Below are positions 26,433 to 37,357 of a stretch of DNA of 64,000 bases, one piece after another. A program made the translations under genes and the position numbers. The DNA is taken from positions 47,682,206 to 47,746,205 of the forward strand of contig CM075650.1 of the NCBI GenBank assembly GCA_037953625.1, given 5' to 3'. Within the stretch, counting starts at the first letter, position 1, and the number at the start of each line of letters is the position of its first letter. The DNA is from Crotalaria pallida (taxonomy: Eukaryota > Streptophyta > Magnoliopsida > Fabales > Fabaceae). Under the pieces are notes generated by a model. The model saw only the letters and a list, made by a program, of their open reading frames with translations. It was not told where the DNA came from and did no database searches.

Positions 26433-27950
26433 GAATGTGTTTGGATGAAATTAAAAAGATGAAAGGAGAAAGAGTTAATTGTCACTTTGGTCCCTGAAAT
26501 TACATACCGCTTTCACTTTCGTCCCTCAAATTACGAAAAATAGCTTTGAGGTCCCTGGTTTTGTAAAAAAGTGTGCACGTTAGTCCCTCCGTCAACGTCC
26601 GTTAACGGAGGCGTGACATTCACTTTAAATAATTCACTATAGTCCTTGTAATCACTTTAAATAATTCACTATAGTCCCTGTAATAATTTTAAGTTATTCA
26701 TTATAGTCCCTGGAACTATACAATTTATTCACTTTAGTCCCTATATCAGTATAGTTCAAATTCCAAATTAACACAAACAATCAGGAAAGAATTAACCAAA
26801 AAGATTAAGGGTATGGAATACCTTCTGCATATTTGAGATGAAGTTTCAGTATTAACCAAAGTGTATGTTTTCCAAATTGTGCCGTTCTGTTTGAGGTTTT
26901 TTTTATTAACACTGTTTGAGTTTTTCTCTTCATTGTATCAAAGATAATATTTATGCAACCAAAAATGTAAAATTATATATTTAATATATTAAGAGTAAAT
27001 TTTGAAGGTTTTCAATGTTTTGTTTTTGGTACACAGTTTTCAATATTGATTTTACACTTTTAATTACTTAAACATTGTCCTTAAAAGAGCAAGGATGAAA
27101 CTTTATCTCAAATATGCAGAAGGTATTCCATACCCCTTAATATTTTTGGTTAATTTTTTACTAATTGTTTGAGTTAATATGGAATTTGAACTATACTGAT
27201 ATAGGGGCTAAAGTGAATAAATTGTATAGTTTCAGGGACTATAATGAATAACTTAAAATTATTGTAGGGACTATAGTGAATTATTTAAAGTGATTACAGG
27301 GACTATAGTGAATTATTTAAAGTGTATGTTACGCCGCCGTTAACGGATGTTGACGGAAGTTAACTCCAGGGACTAATGTGCACACGTTTTTACAAATTCA
27401 GGGACCTCAAAGCTATTTTCGTAATTTGAGGGACGAAAGTGAAAGCGGTATATAATTTCAGGGACCAAAGTGACAATTAACTCAAAGGAGAAATCTCTAT
27501 CCTGCGTTGGGAGGGAGACCTTTATCAAAGTTGTGGGCCAGGCAATTCAAACTTGTATGATGAGTTGTTTTCTTCTACCTCAAGCACTCTGTGATCTGAT
27601 TGAAGGGATAATTGCAAAATTTTATTGGAGCGGTAACATTGATAAGCGAAAAATTCACTGAATGTGGTGAAACAAACTAGCAACATCTAAGAAAAGTGGT
27701 GGTATTGGCTTCAAGCAATTCTCATCTTTTAATAGAGAAATGTTAGCTAAGTAATGGTGGCACCTTTAAACTATTGAGAACTCACTGCTCTTCGGAGTAA
27801 TGAAAGGTAAATATTTCCCGCACTCATCTCTTGATGCTACTAAAAAAGGTCATGCTTCTAGTTTCACTTGGAAAAACATATTCGAGACAGGGACAAGGAT
27901 AAACAAGGAGGTAACTTATCTTCTCATCTCCACTAAAATTTAGACACCTG
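26433..27950 (+). mobile_element. LINE ORF2 relic, split by a MULE-type MITE
   Basis: Sequence either side of the MITE encodes the region after the LINE reverse transcriptase core. The right part (27484-27661) reads KEKSLSCVGRETFIK and continues to a LPQALCDLIEGI stretch typical of plant LINEs. Further blocks follow to about 27940 (GGIGFKQF, then a FTWKNI-like segment) with stops and frame changes. The left part is only 39 bp and has a TGA in frame. The LINE is cut on the left at 26432 by the end of the large LTR-type element. It is dead. Confidence 0.75.
26472..27483. mobile_element. Long-TIR, Mutator-like MITE
   Basis: This 1012-bp element has terminal inverted repeats of about 380 bp (26472-26850 against 27105-27483), both beginning GAGTTAATTGTCACTTTGG. 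It is flanked by the 10-bp duplication AAAGGAGAAA (26462-26471 and 27484-27493). The repeats hold many 'gtccct' words spaced through AT-rich sequence. There is no transposase ORF. Long repeats and a 9-11 bp duplication are typical of the Mutator superfamily. It sits inside a LINE relic. Confidence 0.85.
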
Positions 27951-28852
27951 TCTCTCTTTTTTATTATTGAAAAATTAAATTAATGAGCATCATAAGATCA
28001 CAGGAGTAATCATCGTTAGCGGTGGATAAAACCTTTCCAACATAGCGTGAAGCTAAACAGATATGAGTGGCACATCACCGGATCTAGCTTTTGTTCCTAG
28101 CATCCATGTATTATCCTTAGTTTGATTCAAATATATTTGCACTTGGCACTGGCTAAATCTACGAATAAACACTGAAGGGAGACGTTAAATAAATAAATAA
28201 ATAGATTTGAAGTAATATAAACATTCTCTTCTTGTTCAGAGACTCAGAGCGGTGATCTCGATGGACTTCATCTGCTAATGTTATTGTTCTTGTAGCAGTG
28301 CTATTGTAGCCCATAGCCAATCCCCATCTTGCACTTCTTGATGTCACCGTGCCTCCATCCACTCGCCACCATCGCACCATCCTGCTGCAACAAAGGTGAA
28401 TGCCATATTGCAGCCACCGCCGTTTTCAAACCAGAAATGTGTTTTTTGCCATGGACCAGAGATAGTGAAACAACCCTACCACCGTTGTACCATCTTTGCA
28501 CCACCATACGCATCACCTATCATGACCAAATTACATCCACCAATCATGGAAGGCAACTTTGTGGCTCGCGAAGGCCTGCCCTCCCAAATGCTTTTATTTT
28601 CATTGTTGTCGGCGATAGGTGTCTGTTGTGAAGTTTTGGAGTAAATCATTTATTATGTTTTCACACTGGTTGTAAATGCAGAAAAAGAAAGAAGGCCTAA
28701 TATTTTAGAATTTAAAAATACAAAAAATATGACTAGTGTCATAATTTGATTAAGTTAAGAAGATAAGGGAGGAACTTTATTATGTTTTTCAAAATTTTAA
28801 AAAATTATTTTAACATTATAAATTTACACTTTTAATTTGTATTGGAAATTTC
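27951..28852. other. Unassigned intergenic sequence
   Basis: No gene or repeat was recognised here. Short overlapping ORFs at 28160-28640 lie on both strands in a locally GC-richer stretch and show no domain. They look like chance ORFs or an old gene fragment. Confidence 0.4.
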
Positions 28853-28869
28853 ACATTGTATTGTTTTAC

Positions 28870-29045
28870 TTTTTTTTTTTTGGTTTTTCAGGTGAGTACG
28901 ATGACTAATCTTTTGAGTACGGTTCAACCCTTTCGGGGATGACCCTCCCAACTGAATTTTTTTACATTCGCAAGAAGAGTGGGGAATCGAACCCTCAACC
29001 ATTTGCTTAAGAGACATAGCCCATACCAATTTTATCAATTTATTT
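28870..29045 (-). mobile_element. tRNA-derived SINE
   Basis: On the - strand a box A-like stretch (29036-29005, with tggtatgggctatgtctctt) is followed by a box B-like gggttcgattcccc (28993-28979) and a terminal poly(A) (the T run at 28870-28881). Imperfect 17-bp direct repeats (acattgtattgyttyac) flank it at 28853-28869 and 29046-29062. It lies at the distal edge of the OS9 promoter. Confidence 0.75.
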
Positions 29046-29062
29046 ACATTGTATTGCTTCAC

Positions 29063-29643
29063 TTTTATTAACAAATGACAAGTAAGAGAAAAAAACAATA
29101 AATACCTCCTAGAAAATACAAAATAATTTATAAATGGGAGTAGAGAATTCTTCTAATGCAACCTATAAATAGGACTGGAGAGAGTACTCGATTTGGAACA
29201 TAAGAAAAAAATACATATCTTGATTTAAAATATAAGTAAAACTAACTAATTTTTTTTTAAATTTTGTTTTATTCTCAATACTACTTTAAAACATCCATAA
29301 AAAATTGTTATCTTATTTAATTTTTGTTTTATTGTCAATACTACTTTTCTAAAATACTTTTATTTTTTTTATAAATTTAAAAAAAAAAAATCAAATGTAC
29401 TAATCACCTTAATAAATCACTCTTAAGTAAAAGCACAAAAGAAAGAGAAAACCTTCATTATAATTTCGTGGCCTTTCCCTGACGTGGCAATCCCGTATTG
29501 GTCCTTTCACGTGGTAGCTGCAGCTTGAGTTGCAATCTTCAACTTCATTCTTCTCCTCTTGTTCCTCTTCTGAGGTCTAAAGATTCACAGACATATAAAA
29601 TTTATACCTTAAAAAACCAAACCCTAATTCAAAGAAGAAGAAG
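29063..29643 (+). promoter_or_regulatory. OS9: OS9 promoter and 5' leader
   Basis: This AT-rich region contains, close to the gene, a TGACGTGG motif (29480-29487), an ER stress element (29483-29501), a G-box CACGTG (29508-29513) and a TATA-like tataaaa (29594-29600). A short leader with aaaccctaa and GAAGAAGAAG precedes the ATG at 29644. The arrangement predicts bZIP control during the unfolded protein response. Confidence 0.65.
29483..29501 (-). promoter_or_regulatory. OS9: ER stress response element (ERSE) of OS9
   Basis: CGTGG, nine bases, ATTGG is an exact reverse of CCAAT-N9-CCACG. It lies about 145 bp before the start codon and overlaps a UPRE-like TGACGTGG. Plant bZIP28/bZIP60 with NF-Y act through this type of element, which fits a gene of the ER degradation pathway. 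Confidence 0.75.
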
Positions 29644-31263
29644 ATGAGGGCACTGTTCTTAATCTTGTTATCTTACAGCGTTTTCAGCCACGCCTTCTCC
29701 CAACATCAACACATCTTCCCTGCAAATATCGGTAATATATTTATTTTTTATTTTTGTGTTACTTTTACTTTTTACTTATCCGAATGCAAAATCTAATTCT
29801 ATTTCGTCCATTTTTATTTTATTTTTTTAATTGGTAAGCTTAATAAAGTCTCTGATGAAAACAGGTAGCACATTTGGTGGTGGCAGCTCTCGGGAACCCA
29901 AATTCAAGATTGAATTCCATCAACAAGATTCCCCTTTTCACCCTGTAAGCTTGCTTTTCAACATGTTTGTGTCTCATTAGAATATTATATGAGCGTGAAA
30001 GTTGGATGGTAGAAGCCAACATTAGAATAAACTAATTGTAGTCCACCAAGCATAGCCCAGTTGGTAAAGGGTGCCCAGTTGGTAAAGGGTGAGCATATAG
30101 GAGCCTAAGGTTCCGTGTTCGATCCCTGGCTAAGCTGGACATGTTTTGATTTATGAGGGGAGAGCTCAAGTGGCTGGGTAGATACTCCCCCAGTTTGGCA
30201 AGACTCATCAGGTCCAATGTGGCAGGGTAGGTCCCGGGTTTTGGGTATAAAAAAAAAAACAGAATAAACTAATTGTAGCAGAGATCGTAATATTGCGTTG
30301 TGTGAGGGGATGCATTGGACAAAATAGGATTAGGAGTACATGCAGTGAAAGAAAGAAAGAAAGAATAAAAGTTGAGATAGTTGAGGTAGATAGCACCTAA
30401 TCATCTATTGTAGGAAGGATTGTAGACTCTTGTGTGAGGTCATTCGGGAATGTGTGGAGGGGACTTGTAGAAGTCCCAACAAGGAGAGTAGATTAGATGG
30501 TGAAAATCGAATCGCAAGAGGTAGAGGGAAGACTAAGATAAACTATATGCGGAACTATTTGGAAAAGGATTTATATGTAAATGGTTTGTACTTTGTAGAC
30601 ATGATTTACAACTGGTCATTATGATGTTGTTTGAGCCATGTAGCTGACCCTACCTAGAAGGAAAAGACTTGGTTGTTGTTGGAAAATTATGGTTGGAATG
30701 CGATGCTTGGCTTTGTTCTTGACTTCTTGTTAAATTACACTTGAAATGAATGTTGAATGTTGTATAATGCTATTCCCCCTCCAGTTTTGAAAAGGAAGTG
30801 AGATTTTTTATTTCTCAACACTTCTGTTGCGTGTGAAGTGTTGTGGTGGTCGGGCATTCAAATTGATTTCGTTTTTAGAATTTGCCTTAGATTATTTGCA
30901 TGCCTGTTATATGATCAACATAATGTATACACTATACCCTCCTTGTGCTAGTTCTAAATCAAAACTATGGATGTACAAGTGTGACAAAAGTGATCGGAAA
31001 TAGGATTGGCATGGTCCTTTTTGCTAGGTTAAGGATGTAGGTAGTTTAGCAACTGTTGACCGACAGCATTGACTTAGACTAGACAACTTAGTAACGCACA
31101 ATTTATGGGAATAACCTTCTAGTGGTCATATTGGAACTTTCAAGTTCTTTTATAAACAATTTTTTGTGGGGTGGGTTTGGAGGGTGCATCTTGCGCAATG
31201 GTAAAGTTGCTGCCTAATGACTTGAAAGTCATGGGTTCCAAGGGGCTAAGGCTGTGTGCATTA

Positions 31264-31307
<44 letters not shown>

Positions 31308-34300
31308 GGTGGGAGCCTTGTGCACTGGGGGCACCTTTTTTGGGGTTGGGGGTGGGGGAGCGGCAAGCTTGGTTTTATATCTTTATCGGTTTCTCCCATG
31401 GCCTTCTGATAAGTAATGAGGATGCTTCATTTACAGGATGATGATCAGGAATCTATAGTCATTCCAGATAAAAATGGTCAGAAATTCGTATGTTACCTGC
31501 CCAAAGTGGAAAAGGAGAAAAGTGGAAAGCCTGTTATTCAGCCCAATATCAGCAGCATGATTGTTGAAACTGAGAAAAGGATTAAACAGAAGACACCAGA
31601 TGAACTGCTAGAAGCGCTAAAGGGTCCATGCTTTATCAGAGTTAGTATCTTTGTCTCATTATTTGTCTTGAATAGTGATATGTTATACGCGAATAGTTAT
31701 TCATTATGGTCTGATTGTTGGCTTCTTCAGGAGTATTTTTTAGATATATGGCATCTATTGTAAATCATTTTCTTACAATTCTTCATTTTTTTTGCAGCAA
31801 GAAGGTTGGTGGTCATATGAATTTTGCTATCAAAAGAAGTTGCGGCAAATACATTTGGAGGATGACAAGGTATAATCTTGATTTCCTCCGAAAAGTTGTT
31901 TTCTTTTGGGTCATAACAGGACACTATCCTGTTATTTAGTAAAAGGAACCATTCTTGCGGTAATCATTGATACTTTTATTTTTGGTAAAAGATTAAATCG
32001 CTACCACAAGCAAACAATACCTAATAATATGACAAAAGGCCATCTTCTATGAACAGTTCTCTCCAAACCCATATAGTTGAAAACTAAACTGGAGTATTCA
32101 TTCTATTATAGATAGTTACATTGTGCCAATCTCTCATACTAGGAAAACAGTAAGTCAACCTAATTGCTAACTCTTTTTGCAAGTTGAAAAGTATTACTGG
32201 GTTCCTTCTTAACGAGTGAAAATCCTTGCATTCCTCTCTTTCCATGTATAGTAAGTACACAGCAGCTAAGTAACATGCCAAGCTATCTGTTGCAACTTCT
32301 TACTGTTTCTCATATCATAATATAACCAATCTCTCCGTGAGTGCTTCCAATTATCAATGCCAAGCCTTGAACTGAGAAGGTTGAGAAGCTCCTTAGACCA
32401 GGAGCACTCAAAAAATAGATGAGAAATAGATTCCGTAGAGCTCTTGCACAAAATGTAGTCAGGAATATCAATAGGAATGTTTATCTTCATTAATCTATCC
32501 CTAGTAAGCAACTTTTTCTGAATTCCCGTTCAAAAGATGGATCGGTGTTTGGGAATACTGGCTTTACACCATGTGATCCTTGAATATCTATCTTGAGGGT
32601 GATCACGAACAAGTCACTTATAAGTTATAATCTTTTATACTGTAGATTCCTGAGCTATTTCCCTTCCATATGTTATTCTCATAACCAGTAGCAAACTTCA
32701 CTTTTAATTTGTTTATATTTTTCCAGTGCCAAGCTGCATCATTTGACAAAGATAAGACCAAAAATCTGATCCTTTTAGATAATAGCTATTAATCCCCGTG
32801 ATCTAGAGGTTGTCTGCTATACTAGCAAGATGCCAGATCTACCTCCCTACAGCTGCATCATTCTAAGCAACTCCTAAACCTACATGTTTTCTTGGTTTAC
32901 AAACTTTATCCCAATTGACCAGAGCTAGATATTTACCATTATCATTCTGACCCGAGAGAAACTCTCTGCACTTCCTCTCAATTTTCCTCAAAACAGTTTT
33001 AGGAATCAAGAAATTAGTTTCCCAAAAAACATGTAATGACATGAGAACAACAGCATTGATGAACCGGCATCTACCCATGCATGAAAGGTTCCTGGTCTTC
33101 CATGAATTCATTCTATTCTACTTATAAGTACCCTTTGAACCAGAACATGACAATCACTACTAGTTGATCATCCTTGAGGAGAGATTGGCACTCCCAAACA
33201 CTTAATAAGAATGCTGCCACATTGAAAACCAGTCTCCTGCAAGAATACTTGCTACGGTCTCATCTTTAACACCAGCAAGGAAAATATTAGACTTAGATGG
33301 ATTGGCTTATAACCGGCTGTTTGTTGAGAAATCCTGAATTGCCTTCATAATGATTTGAGCAGATTTGACTTGCCCTTTACAGAAAATGATCAAGTCATCA
33401 GCAAAAGCCAAACTGACAATTTACTTACAGCCAGGATGGAATCTAAATGGATTTTTCATGCTTGCAATCTTCAATTTCCTTGTAAGCATATCCATTATGA
33501 AAGCAAAAATCAATGGTGAAAGTCGATCACCCTGTCTCCACCCACTTATCCCTTTGAAGTAGCCATGTAGTTCTCCATTTAAAAATAGAAAAAGCAAAAT
33601 TTCTGATGCAGACAATAACCATTGAGTAAATTTCCTAGGAAACTTTAATCCAGTTAACATTGTCTCAACAAAATTCCAATTAACCATGTCATATGCCTTT
33701 TTTGTGTAGAATTTTTCATCAAGCACCTAGGGGAAACCTGTTTACTATTTAACAACCTTGACAAGTCTTGAGTAATGAGGACATTATGAGTAGTAGACCT
33801 GCCTGTTGTAAAGGCTGATTGTTATCTACTGTTTCAGGGAGTAAAACACTAAAACCTTTAATCTAGCACATAGAATCTTAGTAATACATTTGTAGATTAC
33901 ATTACAACAGGATATTGGCCTTGAGTCCTTAGCCATTGAAGCATTATCTACCTTAGGAATCAAAACAGTGGCTGTAGATTTGACTTAATCAAGAAGTTTT
34001 ACCTGATTTGTAAAATTCAAGGATGGCATCTTGCCATCTTCCACAAGATTTCCAACAGAATTCCTAGCCTCTCCCAAAACCATCTGGTCCAGGACTTCTC
34101 GGCTTGTTTATAGAGAACATAGCTTCTTTAATTTCATTCCTAGATACAGGTTTGATCGAATCTAGTTGCATATCAGTATTCAATTTAGGGCCAGCATAAA
34201 AAACCTTGTCATTTGGTCTCCAGAAACTAGTACTTTTCCCTCCTAGCAAGTCTTAGAAGAACATAACAAAGTGGTCTCTTATTTCATCTTGATTAGTCAA

Positions 34301-35928
34301 TTATTGACCCTGCTCAGTTAGGATATAATAAATCCTATTCTGATAGTGCCTAATTTTAATACAAGATTGTAAATAGGAGGAGTTCTGATCACCATGCTGC
34401 AACCAATTAATCTTTGACTTCCGCCTTAAAAATGCATCCAGTCTCTGTATAGTCTGATACTGCCTTCTTTTCTCTATCTTGTAAGCTTTGATTATCAGGA
34501 CATCCTTGAAGAGCTACCTGAGCTTGATGCAATTCTTCTCGCTGGATACTCTCTTCTCAAGCTCAGGTAGCATTATTCTGAGATTGAGAAGAGAATATCC
34601 AGAGAGAAGAATTGTGGAGTTTTTCATTTAGATAAGAATTGTGGAGTTTTAAGGTTTTTTTTTTTTTTAAATTTTTATAAATATAAAAAACTCACCAATT
34701 ATCTAATCCTAGACTTCTGACTTTATTGAAACATTTTTACCCCTCAACATTTGTTGACCAAGCACCTCTTCAATCACCGCATTAAATGAAGGATGAGCTG
34801 ACCACATATTGAAATGTTTGAAACTTGCCTTTGGTCTCTGTAAATTTTGATCTCCATTGAATCAACATTGGATAATATGATTAGATAAATTTTCTGCAAG
34901 AATTTGGCCCTCCACATCCTGCTATATCCACTGTTCATTGTCAAGTATTCTATCCTGCTTACAGAAGACCTTACCTCCATCTTCATGTCTATTACTCCAT
35001 GTGAAAAGATTACCTTCATTGATATTAGAAGTCAGTTATTGATATCAATTTTAATTGCAGAGCTTTGTTTTTTTTTTTTCTTTTCTTCAATAGAAGTGCT
35101 TTTAGCTGTTTTCATTTAGATAATTGTGGAGTTTTTATTATTTTATTGGAGGTTTGTAAAATCGCATGGCATGGATAATAATCAGCGAACATTTTTCTGT
35201 TATAGGTGGTCCAGGAGTTTGTCTTGGGAGTGTATGATCCAGAGGCTACATCTGCCTTCAACCAAAATCTCTCGGACATTTCTACATTGAAGGATCCCCG
35301 CTCAAAAGATGCTTCTCAAAGGTACCTTCTATGAATATGACTGTTACATGATAGCATGAAGATGGGATTGAATGTTGTGATACTTAATTATTGTATTATT
35401 TTCATCCAGGTATCATGCTCACATATATACCAATGGAACCGTATGCGATCTTACAAATAAACCACGAGAGACTGAGGTATGAAATCACAAAATCTGGTAT
35501 TCTTCTAATCTTCCATATATTATACTGATTTCATGTTTTTACCGCAGGTGAGGTTTGTATGCTCGGAGCCTAGAGCAATGATTAGTTCAATCACAGAGAT
35601 TTCCACTTGCAAGTATGCACTTACTGTTCAATGCCCTACGTTATGCAAGCACCCGTAAGTGTTCTCTCTCTTTCGTCTTTCCACCTTTATGGGATGTTTT
35701 CATGTCACTAGTTTTGTTTACCAAACTCAAATATATTAACATCAACTATATGTTTATTTATGCTTTTAATTTACACGCAGATTGTTTCAAGAGGAGAGAC
35801 CGGTGTGGCACACCATTGACTGCAATGTGGTTCCAAAGGATTACAAGGATGATAAAGTGAGACAAGAGAACAGAAATATGGAGATCGTTATGGTCACAGG
35901 TTCTGTAATTGATGATTCAGAACAATGA
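29644..35928 (+). CDS. OS9: OS-9 homologue, ER lectin of ER-associated degradation
   Basis: Eight exons join in frame to 293 residues: 29644-29731, 29865-29944, 31437-31640, 31798-31869, 35206-35321, 35410-35476, 35548-35654 and 35781-35928. OS-9 recognises trimmed N-glycans on misfolded proteins in the ER lumen and passes them to the HRD1/SEL1L ubiquitin ligase. A signal peptide occupies about residues 1-20. Residues 57-124 form the conserved N-terminal part. The MRH (mannose-6-phosphate receptor homology) lectin domain spans about 119-235, with the GWW double tryptophan near 128-129 and paired cysteines. No membrane segment or C-terminal HDEL is visible. The length is close to that of the Arabidopsis protein (about 280 residues). 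Intron 2 carries SINE/LINE relics and a run of 41 C; intron 4 carries a LINE relic. All junctions are GT-AG and no defect was seen. Confidence 0.93.
30042..30260 (+). mobile_element. tRNA-derived SINE in OS9 intron 2
   Basis: A box A-like tagcccagttggtaaaggg and a box B gttcgatccc (about 30118-30127) head a 219-bp unit ending in poly(A). It is flanked by perfect 18-bp direct repeats (agaataaactaattgtag, 30024-30041 and 30261-30278). An 18-bp piece across box A is duplicated in tandem (30055-30072 and 30073-30090). Confidence 0.9.
30440..30690 (+). mobile_element. RTE-type LINE 3' relic in OS9 intron 2
   Basis: Translated pieces in shifting frames (a GRGKTKINYMRN block, a DMIYNW block, then SHVADPT) match the C-terminal end of plant RTE-clade LINE ORF2 proteins as remembered. 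The reading frame is broken. The target site has been overrun by later SINE insertions. Confidence 0.5.
31178..31341 (+). mobile_element. Au-type SINE relic carrying a poly-C tract
   Basis: The sequence ttgcgcaatggtaaagttg (box A) and a tcatgggttcc box B, followed by aaggctgtgtgcatt and ggtgggagccttgtgcact, follow the layout of the widespread plant Au SINE. The usual short C-rich stretch in the middle has become a run of 41 C (31265-31305). Confidence 0.7.
31265..31305 (+). repeat. Homopolymer of 41 C
   Basis: This is an uninterrupted C run inside the Au-type SINE. The ORFs encoding poly-Pro and poly-Gly across it are artefacts of the tract. Its length is uncertain, because such runs are prone to sequencing and assembly error. 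Confidence 0.9.
31960..35070 (-). mobile_element. Decayed LINE in OS9 intron 4
   Basis: Read on the - strand from high to low coordinates, the LINE ORF2 parts follow in order. They are endonuclease remnants (35019-34774, with an FTWSNR-like block), an SPGPDG reverse transcriptase motif (about 34080), the RT core with a KAYDMVNW block and GWRQGDRLSP (33726-33421), a NLSCMGR segment (33111-32863) and a zf-RVT end with HLFFECSW (32511-32266). Stops and frameshifts interrupt all parts. The 3' end lies near 31965 (reverse of ttttatttttggta). It is antisense to OS9 and is spliced out with the intron. Confidence 0.8.
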
Positions 35929-36811
35929 TGTAAATACGCACGTTGAGAAGGGGAGAAGGGAATAGAGCAAGTTGTGAGCATATGTTTTCTACCAAGTCCT
36001 TTTTCCTTACACTAGATAGATAGTGCTTTTAATTCTTCATAAGATCAGATTTCCAGAAAAGTGTATTACATATTGAAAAACTCTTGGCGCATATGCAAGC
36101 TTTTCTACACCTGTACACATGGAAGTATAGTTCAGATTCTGCATTCATTTCAGTTGCATATTTGCATGCATATATTATTTCCTTGGAATACAAGAGGAGA
36201 AAATACATCCACCATGTGCATTGTATTCACCAAATTTTTTCAAGTTATTTGGGGATTGAAATGCACTGAAAGGTGAAGCTGGAAACATGTTGGACAAGGC
36301 CATTGCATGTTTAAGGACGTGCAAATTTGGACGAAAGCAAATGTAAAAATATTGATATTGATTAAGAATATAGATTAAAATTTCCAATCTTTCTCTTCAA
36401 TAATGATCACATAAGGATAGATGTCTTAATATATGCGCTAGTCATGTCAACCTAGGTCTTCGCTATGGTTTCTTCTAGCGGCTCGGTATAGTACGTGTTT
36501 TGTTTGACTTCTGTGTCAAACATTTGAATTAATAAAATTACTAAAAGTTATCATTATTAATAATTACTAAAAAAATTAAAATAAGAAATTGTTAAAATTT
36601 TCAACCATAATTAATAAAATCAATGTAAATAAATTCGCTCATCCTTAATTGTTGTGATTATGGCGAATATAAATTTTTATTTTTATTTTTTTTAAAAAAA
36701 AAAGACATTTCAAAGATGATCATTTTTATTTAGAATTAAACTATTTGTTGTTGCAAACCTTTTTTTATGAAAAGAGAATTTTAAGTTTACCGTTGTCATA
36801 TAAACAAGAGA

Positions 36812-36842
<31 letters not shown>

Positions 36843-37189
36843 CCATTAGTGTATTATCCACCATTCATGTGTTTATGGTCGTTGACTTTCAAATAAATGA
36901 TGGATGATGGACTGATGGTGTAAAAAAACGTTATACCGTCATTGCACATTCATTAATTTCTATAAACAATGTTATATGATTTGATTTTATTCCACACAAT
37001 TGCTGTTTAGCTACCCATCTTTTCCGTAGACATTTATCTTTTTTTTAATAATATAATGATAAAAATGGGATATATAAAATAAAAAATAAAAATATTTTCT
37101 TGAATAATAGTCATAGAATACCAAACAAATTAATCAAGGAAATAATATAGACCAAATAGGTAGTTGTTTCTACAATAGATGTGGTAGAG
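35929..37189. other. OS9 3' region and intergenic sequence
   Basis: The OS9 3' UTR must lie in the first few hundred bases; no unambiguous polyadenylation signal was fixed. A (TA)n microsatellite lies at about 36812-36838. The rest is AT-rich with no recognised gene. Confidence 0.5.
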
Positions 37190-37357
37190 TGCTAATATTA
37201 TACCTATGAAGATTTTTAACTCAGATGTGGTAGAGTGCTAATTTTCAAAATTATTCCTTTTTTTCGCGGTGCCCGATGAAGATAGCATGAAAGGAAAGAA
37301 AGAATATGGAGACTGGTTAAGGGCTCAAAGTTTTAGCATCAAAATGCCAAGTCAGGC

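Noticed and set aside
28159..28644. Overlapping ORFs on both strands near 28160-28640 as a gene
   Set aside because: No domain, no splice structure and no homology I recognise; kept only as unassigned sequence.
31140..31441. Poly-proline and poly-glycine ORFs across 31140-31441
   Set aside because: They exist only because a 41-C run is read as codons; they lie in an OS9 intron inside a SINE relic.
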